In this document: positions 1-7,059 of the stretch, one piece after another
Layout: each line of letters starts with the position of its first letter
How positions within the stretch are numbered: the first letter of the stretch is position 1
Assembly: GCA_002449665.1 (NCBI GenBank)
Contig: DJXH01000065.1
Span: 1-17,558, forward strand
Source: Bacteroidales bacterium UBA7009
Lineage (GTDB): Bacteria > Bacteroidota > Bacteroidia > Bacteroidales > Paludibacteraceae
Direction: 5' to 3'
Length of the DNA: 17,558 bases
Notes under the pieces: model-generated
Seen by the model: only the letters and a program-made list of their open reading frames with translations
Told to the model about the DNA's origin: nothing
Database searches by the model: none
Translations under genes and position numbers: made by a program

Positions 1-617
1 CCCTTCTTCATCTCGCCGCCGTACCATGTGTTAAGGATAACCTGCTCGCGGCTTGTAGTGTTGAAGGCAACGCAGGTCTCAGAGTTGAGTCCGAGTTCTT
101 TGTAGTTTTCAACCTTGGCAAGAGAGGCATTGTAGATAACAAAGTCGGGAGTGAAGTTCTCTTCCTCTTCTTTGGTGGGCTTGATGAACATATTGCGAAC
201 GAAGTGTGCCTGCCATGCCACTTCCACGATAAAGCGCACTGCCATACGTGTGTCTTTGTTTGCTCCGCAGAAAGCGTCCACTACATAGAGTTCTTTGCCG
301 GACAGTTCTTTGACTGCAAGTTCTTTTACTTTTGCCCACACTTCTTCTGACATCGGGTGGTTGTCGTTCTTATACTCGTCTGTGGTCCACCAAACGGTGT
401 CTTTGGAGTTCTCGTCCATAACGATGTATTTGTCTTTGGGCGAGCGACCGGTGTAGATGCCGGTCATAACGTTTACTGCACCGAGTTCGGTGAGTTGACC
501 TTTTTCGTAGCCTGTGAGGGCGGGGTTGGTTTCCTCCTCAAAGAGATATTCATAGGAGGGGTTGTAGGCTTTCACGGTAGCACCTGTGATGCCGTACTTG
601 GATAAATCTATTTTCAT
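1..617 (-). CDS. pckA: Phosphoenolpyruvate carboxykinase (ATP), N-terminal part, cut by window edge
   Basis: ATP-dependent PEP carboxykinase interconverts oxaloacetate + ATP with PEP + CO2 + ADP in the cytoplasm. In gut Bacteroidales it usually runs in the CO2-fixing direction toward succinate. About 205 residues are visible of a family length near 535. The protein begins MKIDLSKYGITGATVKAYN. Residues 56-64 read TGRSPKDKY, the conserved substrate-binding arginine segment of the family, and the stretch around residues 115-140 (YVVDAFCGANKDTR then VRFIVEVAWQAHFVRNMF) is also typical. The P-loop and metal-binding residues lie beyond the window. The ATG at 617 follows an A-rich leader and sits 32 bases below a canonical promoter (650-681), so this start is well supported. 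It appears to be transcribed alone. Confidence 0.95.
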   Translation of the reverse strand, partial: MKIDLSKYGITGATVKAYNPSYEYLFEEETNPALTGYEKGQLTELGAVNVMTGIYTGRSPKDKYIVMDENSKDTVWWTTDEYKNDNHPMSEEVWAKVKELAVKELSGKELYVVDAFCGANKDTRMAVRFIVEVAWQAHFVRNMFIKPTKEEEENFTPDFVIYNASLAKVENYKELGLNSETCVAFNTTSREQVILNTWYGGEMKK

Positions 618-649
618 TTCTTTTTGATTTTAATAGTGTTAAAAGCGTG

Positions 650-681
650 CAAAGTTACGGCTAATAAGGAGTTATGCCAAA
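650..681 (-). promoter_or_regulatory. Bacteroidota-type promoter of pckA
   Basis: On the minus strand, TTTG (-33, 678-681) is followed after 20 bases by TAACTTTG (-7, 650-657). This matches the known Bacteroidetes consensus TTTG / TAnnTTTG. It lies between the end of the DUF4290-like gene (724) and pckA. Positions 618-723 hold nothing else that I can see. Confidence 0.8.
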
Positions 682-723
682 TCTTTTTGACTTTTGCCAC
701 GTTGTGTTTTCAATTCCTGTTGT

Positions 724-1050
724 TTATTGTTTGTTGTTTTGCTTGTCTTTTTTCGTTTGCTGCGGCTGTTGCGGCGGGTTTTTCATCACTTCCTGTTCAA
801 AGGCGGGGAAGTCGCAACTGAGTCTGCCGCCTGAGAGAGTGGCAATATCTTCTTTGACGCGATTGATGCCGGTCTCTTGGTCTTTGTTCCAAATGAGGTT
901 TTTGAGCCGCATAGAGCGTGCTATATAGATGGTCATTTTTTCGCGTTGTTGTTCGTCCTGTTCGGCTGTGGCAACGCTTACCATATCTTGTATTATGCGC
1001 CCATAGTTACGCATTTGCACGGGCTCGGTGTGTCGGTTAAGTCTTTCCAT
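724..1050 (-). CDS. DUF4290-like small protein
   Basis: A protein of 108 residues. Residues 14-24 (NYGRIIQDMVS) and the following helical stretch, ending in a DFP-x-FE motif near residue 82, resemble the N-terminal part of the Bacteroidetes DUF4290 family, which starts with an EYGRNIQ-type motif. DUF4290 proteins, as I recall them, are considerably longer, so this is a short or divergent member. The C-terminal 18 residues are rich in Gln, Lys and Asn and probably disordered. No signal peptide or membrane segment is seen, so it is cytoplasmic. The ATG at 1050 lies only 6 bases after the stop codon of the upstream secreted phosphatase/nuclease gene, and no promoter lies between, so the two are cotranscribed. 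The function is unknown, and the family call rests on motif memory. Confidence 0.65.
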   Translation of the reverse strand: MERLNRHTEPVQMRNYGRIIQDMVSVATAEQDEQQREKMTIYIARSMRLKNLIWNKDQETGINRVKEDIATLSGGRLSCDFPAFEQEVMKNPPQQPQQTKKDKQNNKQ

Positions 1051-1056
1051 AAAAAC

Positions 1057-2130
1057 TTATTTTTGTTTGATGAGGTAAATCATAGTGGGGTAGTGGTCGG
1101 CGAAGCCGTCCTGCCATACGCCTGCTTTGTGTGTACGTAGAGGTGTGCCCTTGTCTTTACCTTCTTGTACGGTAAGGAAAGGTTTGTTAAAAATCTGCGA
1201 TTTCCAGTATGTCCATTTGCCTGATTCTAATTTCTCGTTGAGCAGCGGCTCGGAGATGATGATTTGGTCGAAGAGGTTCCAACTGCCTTGGTAGGCAAGC
1301 GAGCCTATACCACGGTCGAGTTTGAGCCAGAGGGTGTTGAATAGTCCTTGTGTGTCTACTTCTTCGCGAGTTTTCTTGGCGTTTAAGACCGAAGCGCAGG
1401 AGTGGTTGTACGGGTCATCGTTGAGGTCGCCCATGATGACAATTTTTGCGCGCGGTTCTACGCGATAAATACTGTCGCAGATGGACTTGCAGAGCATAGC
1501 GGCGGTATCGCGTGTGGGGCGTGAGGCAAGTTCGCCTCCGTAGCGGCTGGGCCAGTGGTTGATGATAATGTGTATTTTCTCGGGTGTGCCGTTGCCGACT
1601 ATATATCCGCTCACGAGCAATTGCAGTCGTGTGCGTACTACGCCGCCGTCTGCATAGTGTGCTTTCAGTTCGTAGCCTTTGGTTTTGACCGGCTTGAACA
1701 TCTGCGGATTATAGAGAAAACCTACATCCACGCCGCGCCTGTCGGGACCTTCCAAAAGGATAGGCTTATAATCGCGATTGTATTTTTTCATTTCTTCGCA
1801 CAGGTCGTTCAGGCAGCCTATGTTCTCCACCTCTGCCACGCCTACGCACATCGCACCTCTCGGGTCTTCGTCCGTACCGAGTTCGGAAACGGCGTAAGCC
1901 ATACGTTCAATCTTGTGGCGGTATTTGAGTCCTGTCCACTTCATACCGCCATCGGGCAGGTATTCATAGTCGTTCTTGCCTTCGTCGTGGATGGTGTCAA
2001 AGAGGTTCTCAAGGTTGTAGAAAGCGACACAGCGGACATATTGCCCTTCGCTCTTGGTTTGAGAATAAGCGTTTGTGCAAAGAAGCAAGCACAAAGCAAG
2101 AGTTAGCAATGAATAAGGTTTTGTGTTCAT
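1057..2130 (-). CDS. Secreted endonuclease/exonuclease/phosphatase (EEP) family protein
   Basis: A metal-dependent phosphodiesterase/phosphatase of the EEP (DNase I-like) fold, 357 residues with a signal peptide (MNTKPYSLLTLALCLLLCTNAYSQ, cleavage near residue 24). It acts in the periplasm or outside. The ordered catalytic motifs are visible: FYNLENLFD (start of the fold, Asn), VAEVEN (metal Glu), GVDVGFLY, INHWPSR (catalytic His), MGDLNDDP (Asp/Asn pair), SWNLFDQI and the terminal ADHYP (Asp-His). The substrate cannot be read from sequence and could be nucleic acid or a small phosphoester. A longer reading from 2235 is rejected because it runs through the promoter (2158-2189) and because the signal peptide starts exactly at 2130. 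The gene is first in a two-gene unit with the DUF4290-like protein. Confidence 0.9.
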   Translation of the reverse strand: MNTKPYSLLTLALCLLLCTNAYSQTKSEGQYVRCVAFYNLENLFDTIHDEGKNDYEYLPDGGMKWTGLKYRHKIERMAYAVSELGTDEDPRGAMCVGVAEVENIGCLNDLCEEMKKYNRDYKPILLEGPDRRGVDVGFLYNPQMFKPVKTKGYELKAHYADGGVVRTRLQLLVSGYIVGNGTPEKIHIIINHWPSRYGGELASRPTRDTAAMLCKSICDSIYRVEPRAKIVIMGDLNDDPYNHSCASVLNAKKTREEVDTQGLFNTLWLKLDRGIGSLAYQGSWNLFDQIIISEPLLNEKLESGKWTYWKSQIFNKPFLTVQEGKDKGTPLRTHKAGVWQDGFADHYPTMIYLIKQK

Positions 2131-2157
2131 ATAAGACAGTTGTTTATATATTCGCCG

Positions 2158-2189
2158 CAAAGGTACGAAAAATAATCTGTAGTAACAAA
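2158..2189 (-). promoter_or_regulatory. Promoter of the EEP-family gene, overlapping the upstream terminator
   Basis: Minus-strand TTTG (2186-2189), 20 bases, TACCTTTG (2158-2165), with the start codon 28 bases beyond. The -33 box is made from the T-run that ends the ssb terminator hairpin. Confidence 0.85.
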
Positions 2190-2226
2190 AAAACAAGCAA
2201 CAACCTGTCTTGGTGTTGCTTGTTTT
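2187..2226 (-). terminator. Rho-independent terminator downstream of ssb
   Basis: A 12-base-pair stem (2190-2201 with 2215-2226, core AACAAGCAAC / GTTGCTTGTT) is followed on the minus strand by a run of seven T (2187-2193). It lies about 45 bases past the ssb stop. The opposite strand also has a T-rich tail, but no rightward gene precedes it. Confidence 0.8.
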
Positions 2227-2271
2227 GTTTTTCAACGGCGCATTTATGCACGATTGTATGTGATTGATATT

Positions 2272-2727
2272 TTAGAAAATATCAGACTCTTCAAGTGTAT
2301 CAACAACGGGAGCCTCAGGCAGGTTATCCTGCTCAAAGTCAGAGCCGTTTTGGTCGTTGTTGTGATTCTCTTTACCGAGATTGCGATATTCTTCGGGGCG
2401 ATAGAGAATTTGTACATTTTCTGCAATTACCTCCGTTTTACGGCGTATTTGCCCTTCTTTTTCCCAAGTACGTGTTTGCAGTTTACCCTCAACATACAAT
2501 TTCATCCCCTTGCGTACAAAACGTTCAGCCCATTCGGCGAGGTTGCGCCAGAGTACGATAGCATGCCAATCTGTCTTGTCGGGTACTTGTGTACCGTTTT
2601 GCATGGTGTAGCCCCGCTCGGTAGTAGCTAAATTGAAGTTTGCAATTGCGACACCACGATCTAAATAGCGAACGTCAGGGTCGGAACCGACATTCCCTAT
2701 TAAAATAACTTTGTTAACTGATGACAT
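2272..2727 (-). CDS. ssb: Single-stranded DNA-binding protein
   Basis: SSB coats single-stranded DNA during replication, repair and recombination. The 151-residue length is normal for bacteria. Residues 1-20 (MSSVNKVILIGNVGSDPDVR) and the later TDWHAIVLWRNLAE and GMKLYVEGKLQTRTW segments are the standard OB-fold signature. The linker from about residue 115 is polar and Asn/Gln-rich. The protein ends EESDIF, a variant of the acidic DDDIPF-type tip that recruits partner proteins. It is a single-gene unit with its own promoter (2797-2828), a leader of about 70 bases containing a hairpin, and a strong terminator. It could be the chromosomal copy or one of several paralogues, but nothing phage-like lies nearby. 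Confidence 0.96.
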   Translation of the reverse strand: MSSVNKVILIGNVGSDPDVRYLDRGVAIANFNLATTERGYTMQNGTQVPDKTDWHAIVLWRNLAEWAERFVRKGMKLYVEGKLQTRTWEKEGQIRRKTEVIAENVQILYRPEEYRNLGKENHNNDQNGSDFEQDNLPEAPVVDTLEESDIF

Positions 2728-2758
2728 AATTTTTTTTGTTTATTTTTTGAAAACTATT

Positions 2759-2788
2759 AAGCCCCTCTTCCCATTATTCTCGGGGCTT
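2759..2788 (-). promoter_or_regulatory. Hairpin in the ssb 5' leader
   Basis: AAGCCCC (2759-2765) and GGGGCTT (2782-2788) form a 7-base-pair stem. It lies within the leader between the -7 box (2797) and the ATG (2727). No T-run follows on the minus strand, so it is not an obvious terminator. It may stabilise the mRNA or serve in feedback control; this is inference. Confidence 0.45.
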
Positions 2789-2796
2789 TGCGGGTG

Positions 2797-2828
2797 CAAA
2801 GTTACTGCTTTTATCTTATATACGCAAA
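2797..2828 (-). promoter_or_regulatory. Promoter of ssb
   Basis: Minus-strand TTTG (2825-2828), 20-base spacer, TAACTTTG (2797-2804). The 125 bases between this promoter and the threonine aldolase stop contain only a loose inverted pair, CTTTGCTT / AAGCAAAG (about 2844-2911), which might end the aldolase transcript. Confidence 0.8.
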
Positions 2829-2953
2829 CTTATTTTTTATTTTCTTTGCTTACAAATCAGTGTTTCTATGCTTATGGTGCTGTAAATCAAAGTACAAGCA
2901 AAGTGTCAAAATGTTACAAAATGTATTTGTCAACACTTATTGGCAGTGGTCTT

Positions 2954-4042
2954 CTACGACAATTTGTCAATTAGCCTGCTGACATCGTCCTCCTTGGTGC
3001 CCCAAGACGTGCATATTCTGACCAGCGTGGAGTCTTGCGGTTGTTTGCTTATAGTGGAGAATACGAATTGTTGTTTTAGTGAATGTAGAATATCATCGTG
3101 TATGATAGCAAATTGCTGATTAGTCGGACTGTCCCAAGCAAGTTTTATGCCTTTGTGAGAAGTCGTTTTCAGTGTTTGATTGATGCGCATTGCCTGTGTA
3201 ATGGCATGTCTGGACAACTCCATATATAACGGCTTGTCTAAATCCTCAAAAAGTGTTGAAAACTGTAGCCCGAGCAATCTTCCTTTGGCTAAAAGTCCGC
3301 CCGACTGTTTGATAAGATAGCGGAAATCTTTTCGTAAGTCGGGGTTGGAGATGACGAGTGCTTCACCGAAAAGAGCACCCTGTTTGGTGCCTCCTATATA
3401 GAATATGTCTGCCAGTGCTGCTATTTCCGGTAGGGTGAGATCCGAACATGGGGACATCAGTCCGTAGCCGAGACGTGCACCGTCAATGTATAGAGGAATG
3501 TGATATTGATGGCAGACGGTGCTTATTGCCTGTAGTTCGTTTTTGGAGTAGAGCAGTCCGTTCTCTGTGGGAAAACTCAAATAAACCATCGCCGGCTGCA
3601 CGGTATGTTCTATATTGGGATCGTATAGGTGGGCCAACAGAGTGTCTTGTATTTGCGCTGCTGTAAGTTTTCCGTCTGCTGACGGTAGATATACTACTCT
3701 GTGGCCGCTATGTTCTATAGCTCCTGTTTCGTGTACGTATATATGTCCCGTATCTGAACAGATGACTCCTTGGTGTGGACGTAGAATTGAATTGATTACT
3801 ATAGAGTTAACTTGCGTGCCGCCAACAAGGAAATGCACAATACCTGCCGTTTCTCTGTCGCGCCAGTGTCTGTTGTCCGTATCTGTCCGGGACAAGTGGC
3901 AAGCATTTAAGATGAGTTGCCGTGCGTTGTCGCAGTAAGGGTCAAGTCCGTAGCCGTCGGTCTGCTTAAGATTAGTGGCTGCAAGCCTTTCCAGTATTTG
4001 CGGTGCGCATCCTTCCTGATAATCGTTTGAAAAATATATCAT
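2954..4042 (-). CDS. ltaE: Low-specificity L-threonine aldolase (PLP enzyme)
   Basis: Cleaves L-threonine or allo-threonine to glycine and acetaldehyde, using pyridoxal phosphate, in the cytoplasm. The 362 residues show the family's landmarks. These are SNDYQEGCAP at residues 5-14, GGTQVNS at 74-80 (phosphate binding), His104 stacking over PLP in a region VHETGAIE, IDGARLGYG at 187-194 (Asp188, Arg190), and IGGTKQGALFG at 216-226 with Lys220 as the Schiff-base lysine. Residues 52-66 (TDTDNRHWRDRETAG) look like an extra loop compared with the usual short spacing before the phosphate-binding motif. The gene starts 18 bases after the stop of the M6 protease, with no promoter between, so it is the second gene of that transcript. 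The functional link to the protease is unclear. Confidence 0.9.
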   Translation of the reverse strand: MIYFSNDYQEGCAPQILERLAATNLKQTDGYGLDPYCDNARQLILNACHLSRTDTDNRHWRDRETAGIVHFLVGGTQVNSIVINSILRPHQGVICSDTGHIYVHETGAIEHSGHRVVYLPSADGKLTAAQIQDTLLAHLYDPNIEHTVQPAMVYLSFPTENGLLYSKNELQAISTVCHQYHIPLYIDGARLGYGLMSPCSDLTLPEIAALADIFYIGGTKQGALFGEALVISNPDLRKDFRYLIKQSGGLLAKGRLLGLQFSTLFEDLDKPLYMELSRHAITQAMRINQTLKTTSHKGIKLAWDSPTNQQFAIIHDDILHSLKQQFVFSTISKQPQDSTLVRICTSWGTKEDDVSRLIDKLS

Positions 4043-4060
4043 ATCACATTTATGCGGTTG

Positions 4061-5557
4061 CTACAATTTTTCTCCGAGAACGGTATATGCAGTTGAGCCT
4101 CGTTTTATAATTATTCTGCCGTTTTTGAGGTATTTGGTTGTCTGTTCTACCGTGTTCTCGTGTAGTATGCAGCCTGTGGGATTGGCGGAATCTACAAAAC
4201 GGAAAGAGATATTGCCGTCAGCATCTTCTGTTATATTTTGCAGTGTGTAGTTGAATAGTTTCACCTGCTGTATGTTGTCTGTGCCGGGGAAGGGACAACC
4301 TTCGCGGTCATGTCCCCATATATTGCTTGAATAGGTATTGTTTCCGTTGGCTGAAATGATGTTGTATCTGATTGAGTAGTCATTGGGGGTGTTGTCGTAC
4401 CAGAGCGAATGGTCATAAACGACTTGCCAAATAAGCAGTCCGTGTCCGGGGAGATATTTATCCCAGTCTTTGTATTGTCTGTTTTCCAAGTAATAAACGG
4501 TGTCCTGCGTAAATGCGCCGTTAGCCGGTTTTTTAAGGTCGCGAGTTACCATATAGAAGACAGAATTGTCGGCGGGCATAGTATGTTCGCCGCCGGTGAG
4601 CAGTTCCGGCTCTATCCAGCCTAAATAGTATTTGTCATAAACGGAGTAGTTGCAAGGGACATTGCCGTGTGCGGTGTAGCAAGCGTAACCCATTATTGAC
4701 CACGTGCCGGGGGTCTGCTGCGTGCTAATGGTGGCATCAGGGGCTGTGGGGTAATAGTCGGGCAGGCCGAGTACGTGTCCGAATTCATGGCTGAACACGC
4801 CTATACCGCTGCGTGCACCGCCTCGGCGGCGTTCGGGAGAGCAGGCGTAGTTGTTGATGACATAGCCTTGAAACTTTGGCAGCAGGTAGTCGTTGCTTGT
4901 GCGGTAGTAGTAGGTCGTCTGGTTGGTACAACCCGAATAAAGGTTGGAAATAATATCCCAGTTGTGCGGCCATATAGCATCTTTTATATTGGTATCTTGC
5001 TCTCCGTAACCTGCGTATAGGATATATACGAAGTCCACTTCGCCGTCATTGTCGTTGTCGTAGCGACTGAGGTCGGCTCCCATTTTGCAGGCGGCATCTA
5101 CGGCGTCAATGACAAAGTCGGCTGTGTATCTGTCGTATCCTAAAGCATCGTTGGCTCCGTAGTATGCCATTCCGTATGGTAAAGTAACGGGACCTATAAT
5201 GTCAAAATCGGGTACGTACTGCCCGCCTGATTGAGCGCGGAAGTATTCGCGTGTAGAGCCGTATGCGCCATTGTGAGAATAGTGGTCGCTGTTGGCAAGT
5301 GAGTCAAAAGAAGCGGCGGTGTTGTTGCTCTGAAAGACGGTATCTGCAAAGTTGGCTAATATGAGAAGTCCGCGCGGAGCAAGGTTGATTTCGCCTACGC
5401 GGCGTTGTCTGCTCGGCGCGTACGACTTTTGTTTATCGCGTGGCACGCGGGGGTAGGCGCGTTGAATCAGAGCATAGTCCTCTGCTGCGGCAAAAAGGAA
5501 AGAAAGGGTGAAAACTGCGGTTGCCGTAATTCGTAAAAAATGGTGAGATATTTTCAT
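4061..5557 (-). CDS. Secreted M6-family metalloprotease with Bacteroidales C-terminal tail
   Basis: A zinc endopeptidase of the M6 (immune inhibitor A-like) family, 498 residues, exported by a signal peptide (about residues 1-25, FTLSFLFAAAED). The active site is SHEFGHVLGLPDYY at residues 256-269, with the HExxH zinc motif at 257-261 and the extra Asp at 267. WSIMGYA at 286-292 is the Met-turn region. DNDNDGEVDF around 167-176 looks like a calcium-binding loop. The last ~25 residues (KYLKNG then IIIKRG and a Tyr-xxx-Gly ending) form a short tail also found at the end of the InlB-repeat protein in this window. I infer a possible sorting or anchoring role for it. A longer start at 5659 is rejected because it would read back through the promoter. 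It may serve extracellular protein breakdown or virulence. Confidence 0.9.
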   Translation of the reverse strand: MKISHHFLRITATAVFTLSFLFAAAEDYALIQRAYPRVPRDKQKSYAPSRQRRVGEINLAPRGLLILANFADTVFQSNNTAASFDSLANSDHYSHNGAYGSTREYFRAQSGGQYVPDFDIIGPVTLPYGMAYYGANDALGYDRYTADFVIDAVDAACKMGADLSRYDNDNDGEVDFVYILYAGYGEQDTNIKDAIWPHNWDIISNLYSGCTNQTTYYYRTSNDYLLPKFQGYVINNYACSPERRRGGARSGIGVFSHEFGHVLGLPDYYPTAPDATISTQQTPGTWSIMGYACYTAHGNVPCNYSVYDKYYLGWIEPELLTGGEHTMPADNSVFYMVTRDLKKPANGAFTQDTVYYLENRQYKDWDKYLPGHGLLIWQVVYDHSLWYDNTPNDYSIRYNIISANGNNTYSSNIWGHDREGCPFPGTDNIQQVKLFNYTLQNITEDADGNISFRFVDSANPTGCILHENTVEQTTKYLKNGRIIIKRGSTAYTVLGEKL

Positions 5558-5576
5558 ATTGTTATGTTTTTGCCTA

Positions 5577-5608
5577 CAAAGGTATGGATTTTTTTGCACA
5601 CCTGCAAA
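5577..5608 (-). promoter_or_regulatory. Promoter of the M6 protease-aldolase unit
   Basis: Minus-strand TTTG (5605-5608), 20-base spacer, TACCTTTG (5577-5584), 20 bases before the ATG. It is interleaved with the rightward rfbC promoter. Confidence 0.85.
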
Positions 5609-5624
5609 TATTCTCGTACCTTTG
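5593..5624 (+). promoter_or_regulatory. Promoter of the rfbC-rfbD-DUF2461 operon
   Basis: TTTG (5593-5596), 20-base spacer, TACCTTTG (5617-5624), 18 bases before the ATG. Its -33 box lies in the spacer of the opposing promoter, and vice versa. Confidence 0.85.
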
Positions 5625-5642
5625 CGCAAAATATGTATCAAT

Positions 5643-6194
5643 ATGGAAGTTTTAGACACCCCGATAGAGGGACTTAAAGTTATTATCCCGCAAGTGTTTA
5701 AGGATCAACGCGGTTATTTCGTGGAGACATACAACGAAAAAAGATATTCCGAGGCAGGCATAGATGCGCGTTTCGTGCAAGATAATCAGTCATGTTCAAG
5801 TTATGGAGTAGTGCGCGGTCTGCATTTTCAGCGACCGCCTTATTCGCAAGCCAAACTTGTGTGCTGTACTCAGGGCAAGGTGCTTGACGTGGCTGTGGAT
5901 CTGCGCCGTAGCAGCAAGACCTATGGACAGTGGTTTGCCGTGGAGTTATCCGGCGAAAATCACAGGCAGTTCTTTATCCCTCGCGGTTTTGCTCACGGCT
6001 TTTCCGTATTAAGCGAGACAGCCACCTTTACGTATAAATGTGATAATCTGTATCATCCTGAATCGGAAGGCGGCTTGCTCTTGTCCGACCCTGACCTTAA
6101 TATAGATTGGCGCGTACCTCAAGAAAAACGCATATTAAGCGAGAAGGATACACACCATCCGTTGTTTAGAGATTTTGTGAGTGAATTCAAATAG
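5643..6194 (+). CDS. rfbC: dTDP-4-dehydrorhamnose 3,5-epimerase
   Basis: Third enzyme of dTDP-L-rhamnose synthesis; it epimerises C3 and C5 of dTDP-4-keto-6-deoxyglucose for cell-surface polysaccharide. The 183-residue length is typical. The cupin motifs are clear: RGYFVETYNE (23-32), VVRGLHFQ with catalytic base His61, Lys71 in QAKLV, FIPRGFAHGFSVLSE (111-125), Tyr131 in FTYKCD, and Asp169, all at the positions expected from the RmlC family. An upstream in-frame start at 5559 is rejected because it precedes the promoter. It is the first gene of a three-gene operon. rfbA and rfbB, the two earlier steps, are not in the window and must lie elsewhere. Confidence 0.95.
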   Translation: MEVLDTPIEGLKVIIPQVFKDQRGYFVETYNEKRYSEAGIDARFVQDNQSCSSYGVVRGLHFQRPPYSQAKLVCCTQGKVLDVAVDLRRSSKTYGQWFAVELSGENHRQFFIPRGFAHGFSVLSETATFTYKCDNLYHPESEGGLLLSDPDLNIDWRVPQEKRILSEKDTHHPLFRDFVSEFK

Positions 6195-6201
6195 AAGGAA
6201 G

Positions 6202-7059
6202 ATGAATATACTTATTACCGGTGCCAACGGACAACTCGGCAGGGAGATGCGCCTTATAGGTGAGGAGCATAAAGAGCATAATTGGATATACACGGATGTG
6301 GAGGAGTTGGACATCACCGACTTTGCCGCCGTCAGCCGTATGGTAGAGGATATTAAGGCAGATGTGATAGTCAACTGTGCCGCATATACTAATGTGGACA
6401 AGGCGGAAGAGGATGAGCAGACGGCTCTGAAACTCAATGCCGATGCCGTGGAAGTGCTGTCGCGCCAGAAAGCCAAGGTGGTGCATATATCCACTGACTA
6501 TGTTTTTTCGGGCAGCGGTTGTGTGCCGTATAAAGAGACGGATACCCCCGCCCCGATGACAGCCTACGGCAGAACGAAACTCGAAGGCGAGAAACGCCTG
6601 CTGCAAAACAAGCCCGATGCCGTTATTATCCGTACCGCTTGGCTGTACTCTGAGTATGGCAACAATTTTGTAAAGACAATGCTGCGGCTCGGCAAGGAGA
6701 AACAAAGTCTCGGCGTGGTGTATGACCAAGTGGGGACACCTACCTATGCTCTTGATTTGGCGCGTGCTATATATAGTGTGATTACGGTGGAGAATTGGCA
6801 AGGCGGTGTATATCATTTTACCAATGAGGGCGTATGCTCCTGGTTCGATTTTACCCGCGAGATATTCCGTATATATAATACCCGTTCTGTTGAAAAGATA
6901 AACGCTGAAGTGAAGCCTATTTTGTCATCGGAGTATGCATATAAGACTCCGCGCCCCCACTATTCGGTGCTTGACAAAGCCAAGATTAAAAGCACATTCG
7001 GTATCTCTATCCCCTATTGGACGGAGGCTTTAGACAGATGTATAAGACAGATGATATGA
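6202..7059 (+). CDS. rfbD: dTDP-4-dehydrorhamnose reductase
   Basis: Last enzyme of dTDP-L-rhamnose synthesis: NAD(P)H-dependent reduction of dTDP-4-keto-L-rhamnose. The 285 residues form an extended SDR protein. The N-terminal GANGQLG (7-13) is the Rossmann dinucleotide-binding loop, STDYVFSG (97-104) carries the catalytic Thr, and MTAYGRTKLEGE has the Tyr122-x3-Lys126 pair. The ATG at 6202 is preceded by AGAAGGAAG at a ribosome-binding distance. A GTG at 6181 overlapping rfbC is possible but less likely. The gene starts 7 bases after rfbC and its last codons overlap the next gene by 4 bases (ATGA), indicating translational coupling. Confidence 0.95.
   Translation: MNILITGANGQLGREMRLIGEEHKEHNWIYTDVEELDITDFAAVSRMVEDIKADVIVNCAAYTNVDKAEEDEQTALKLNADAVEVLSRQKAKVVHISTDYVFSGSGCVPYKETDTPAPMTAYGRTKLEGEKRLLQNKPDAVIIRTAWLYSEYGNNFVKTMLRLGKEKQSLGVVYDQVGTPTYALDLARAIYSVITVENWQGGVYHFTNEGVCSWFDFTREIFRIYNTRSVEKINAEVKPILSSEYAYKTPRPHYSVLDKAKIKSTFGISIPYWTEALDRCIRQMI

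Noticed and set aside
1555..2106. 183-residue frame opposite the EEP gene
   Set aside because: Antisense shadow of a clearly motif-bearing gene, with no promoter or family resemblance.
5558..5659. Upstream extension of the M6 protease to 5659 and of rfbC back to 5559
   Set aside because: Both extensions would be translated from DNA upstream of the mapped promoter boxes, and the M6 extension would hide its signal peptide.
6187..6816. 209-residue frame opposite rfbD
   Set aside because: Antisense shadow of rfbD, with no domain pattern.
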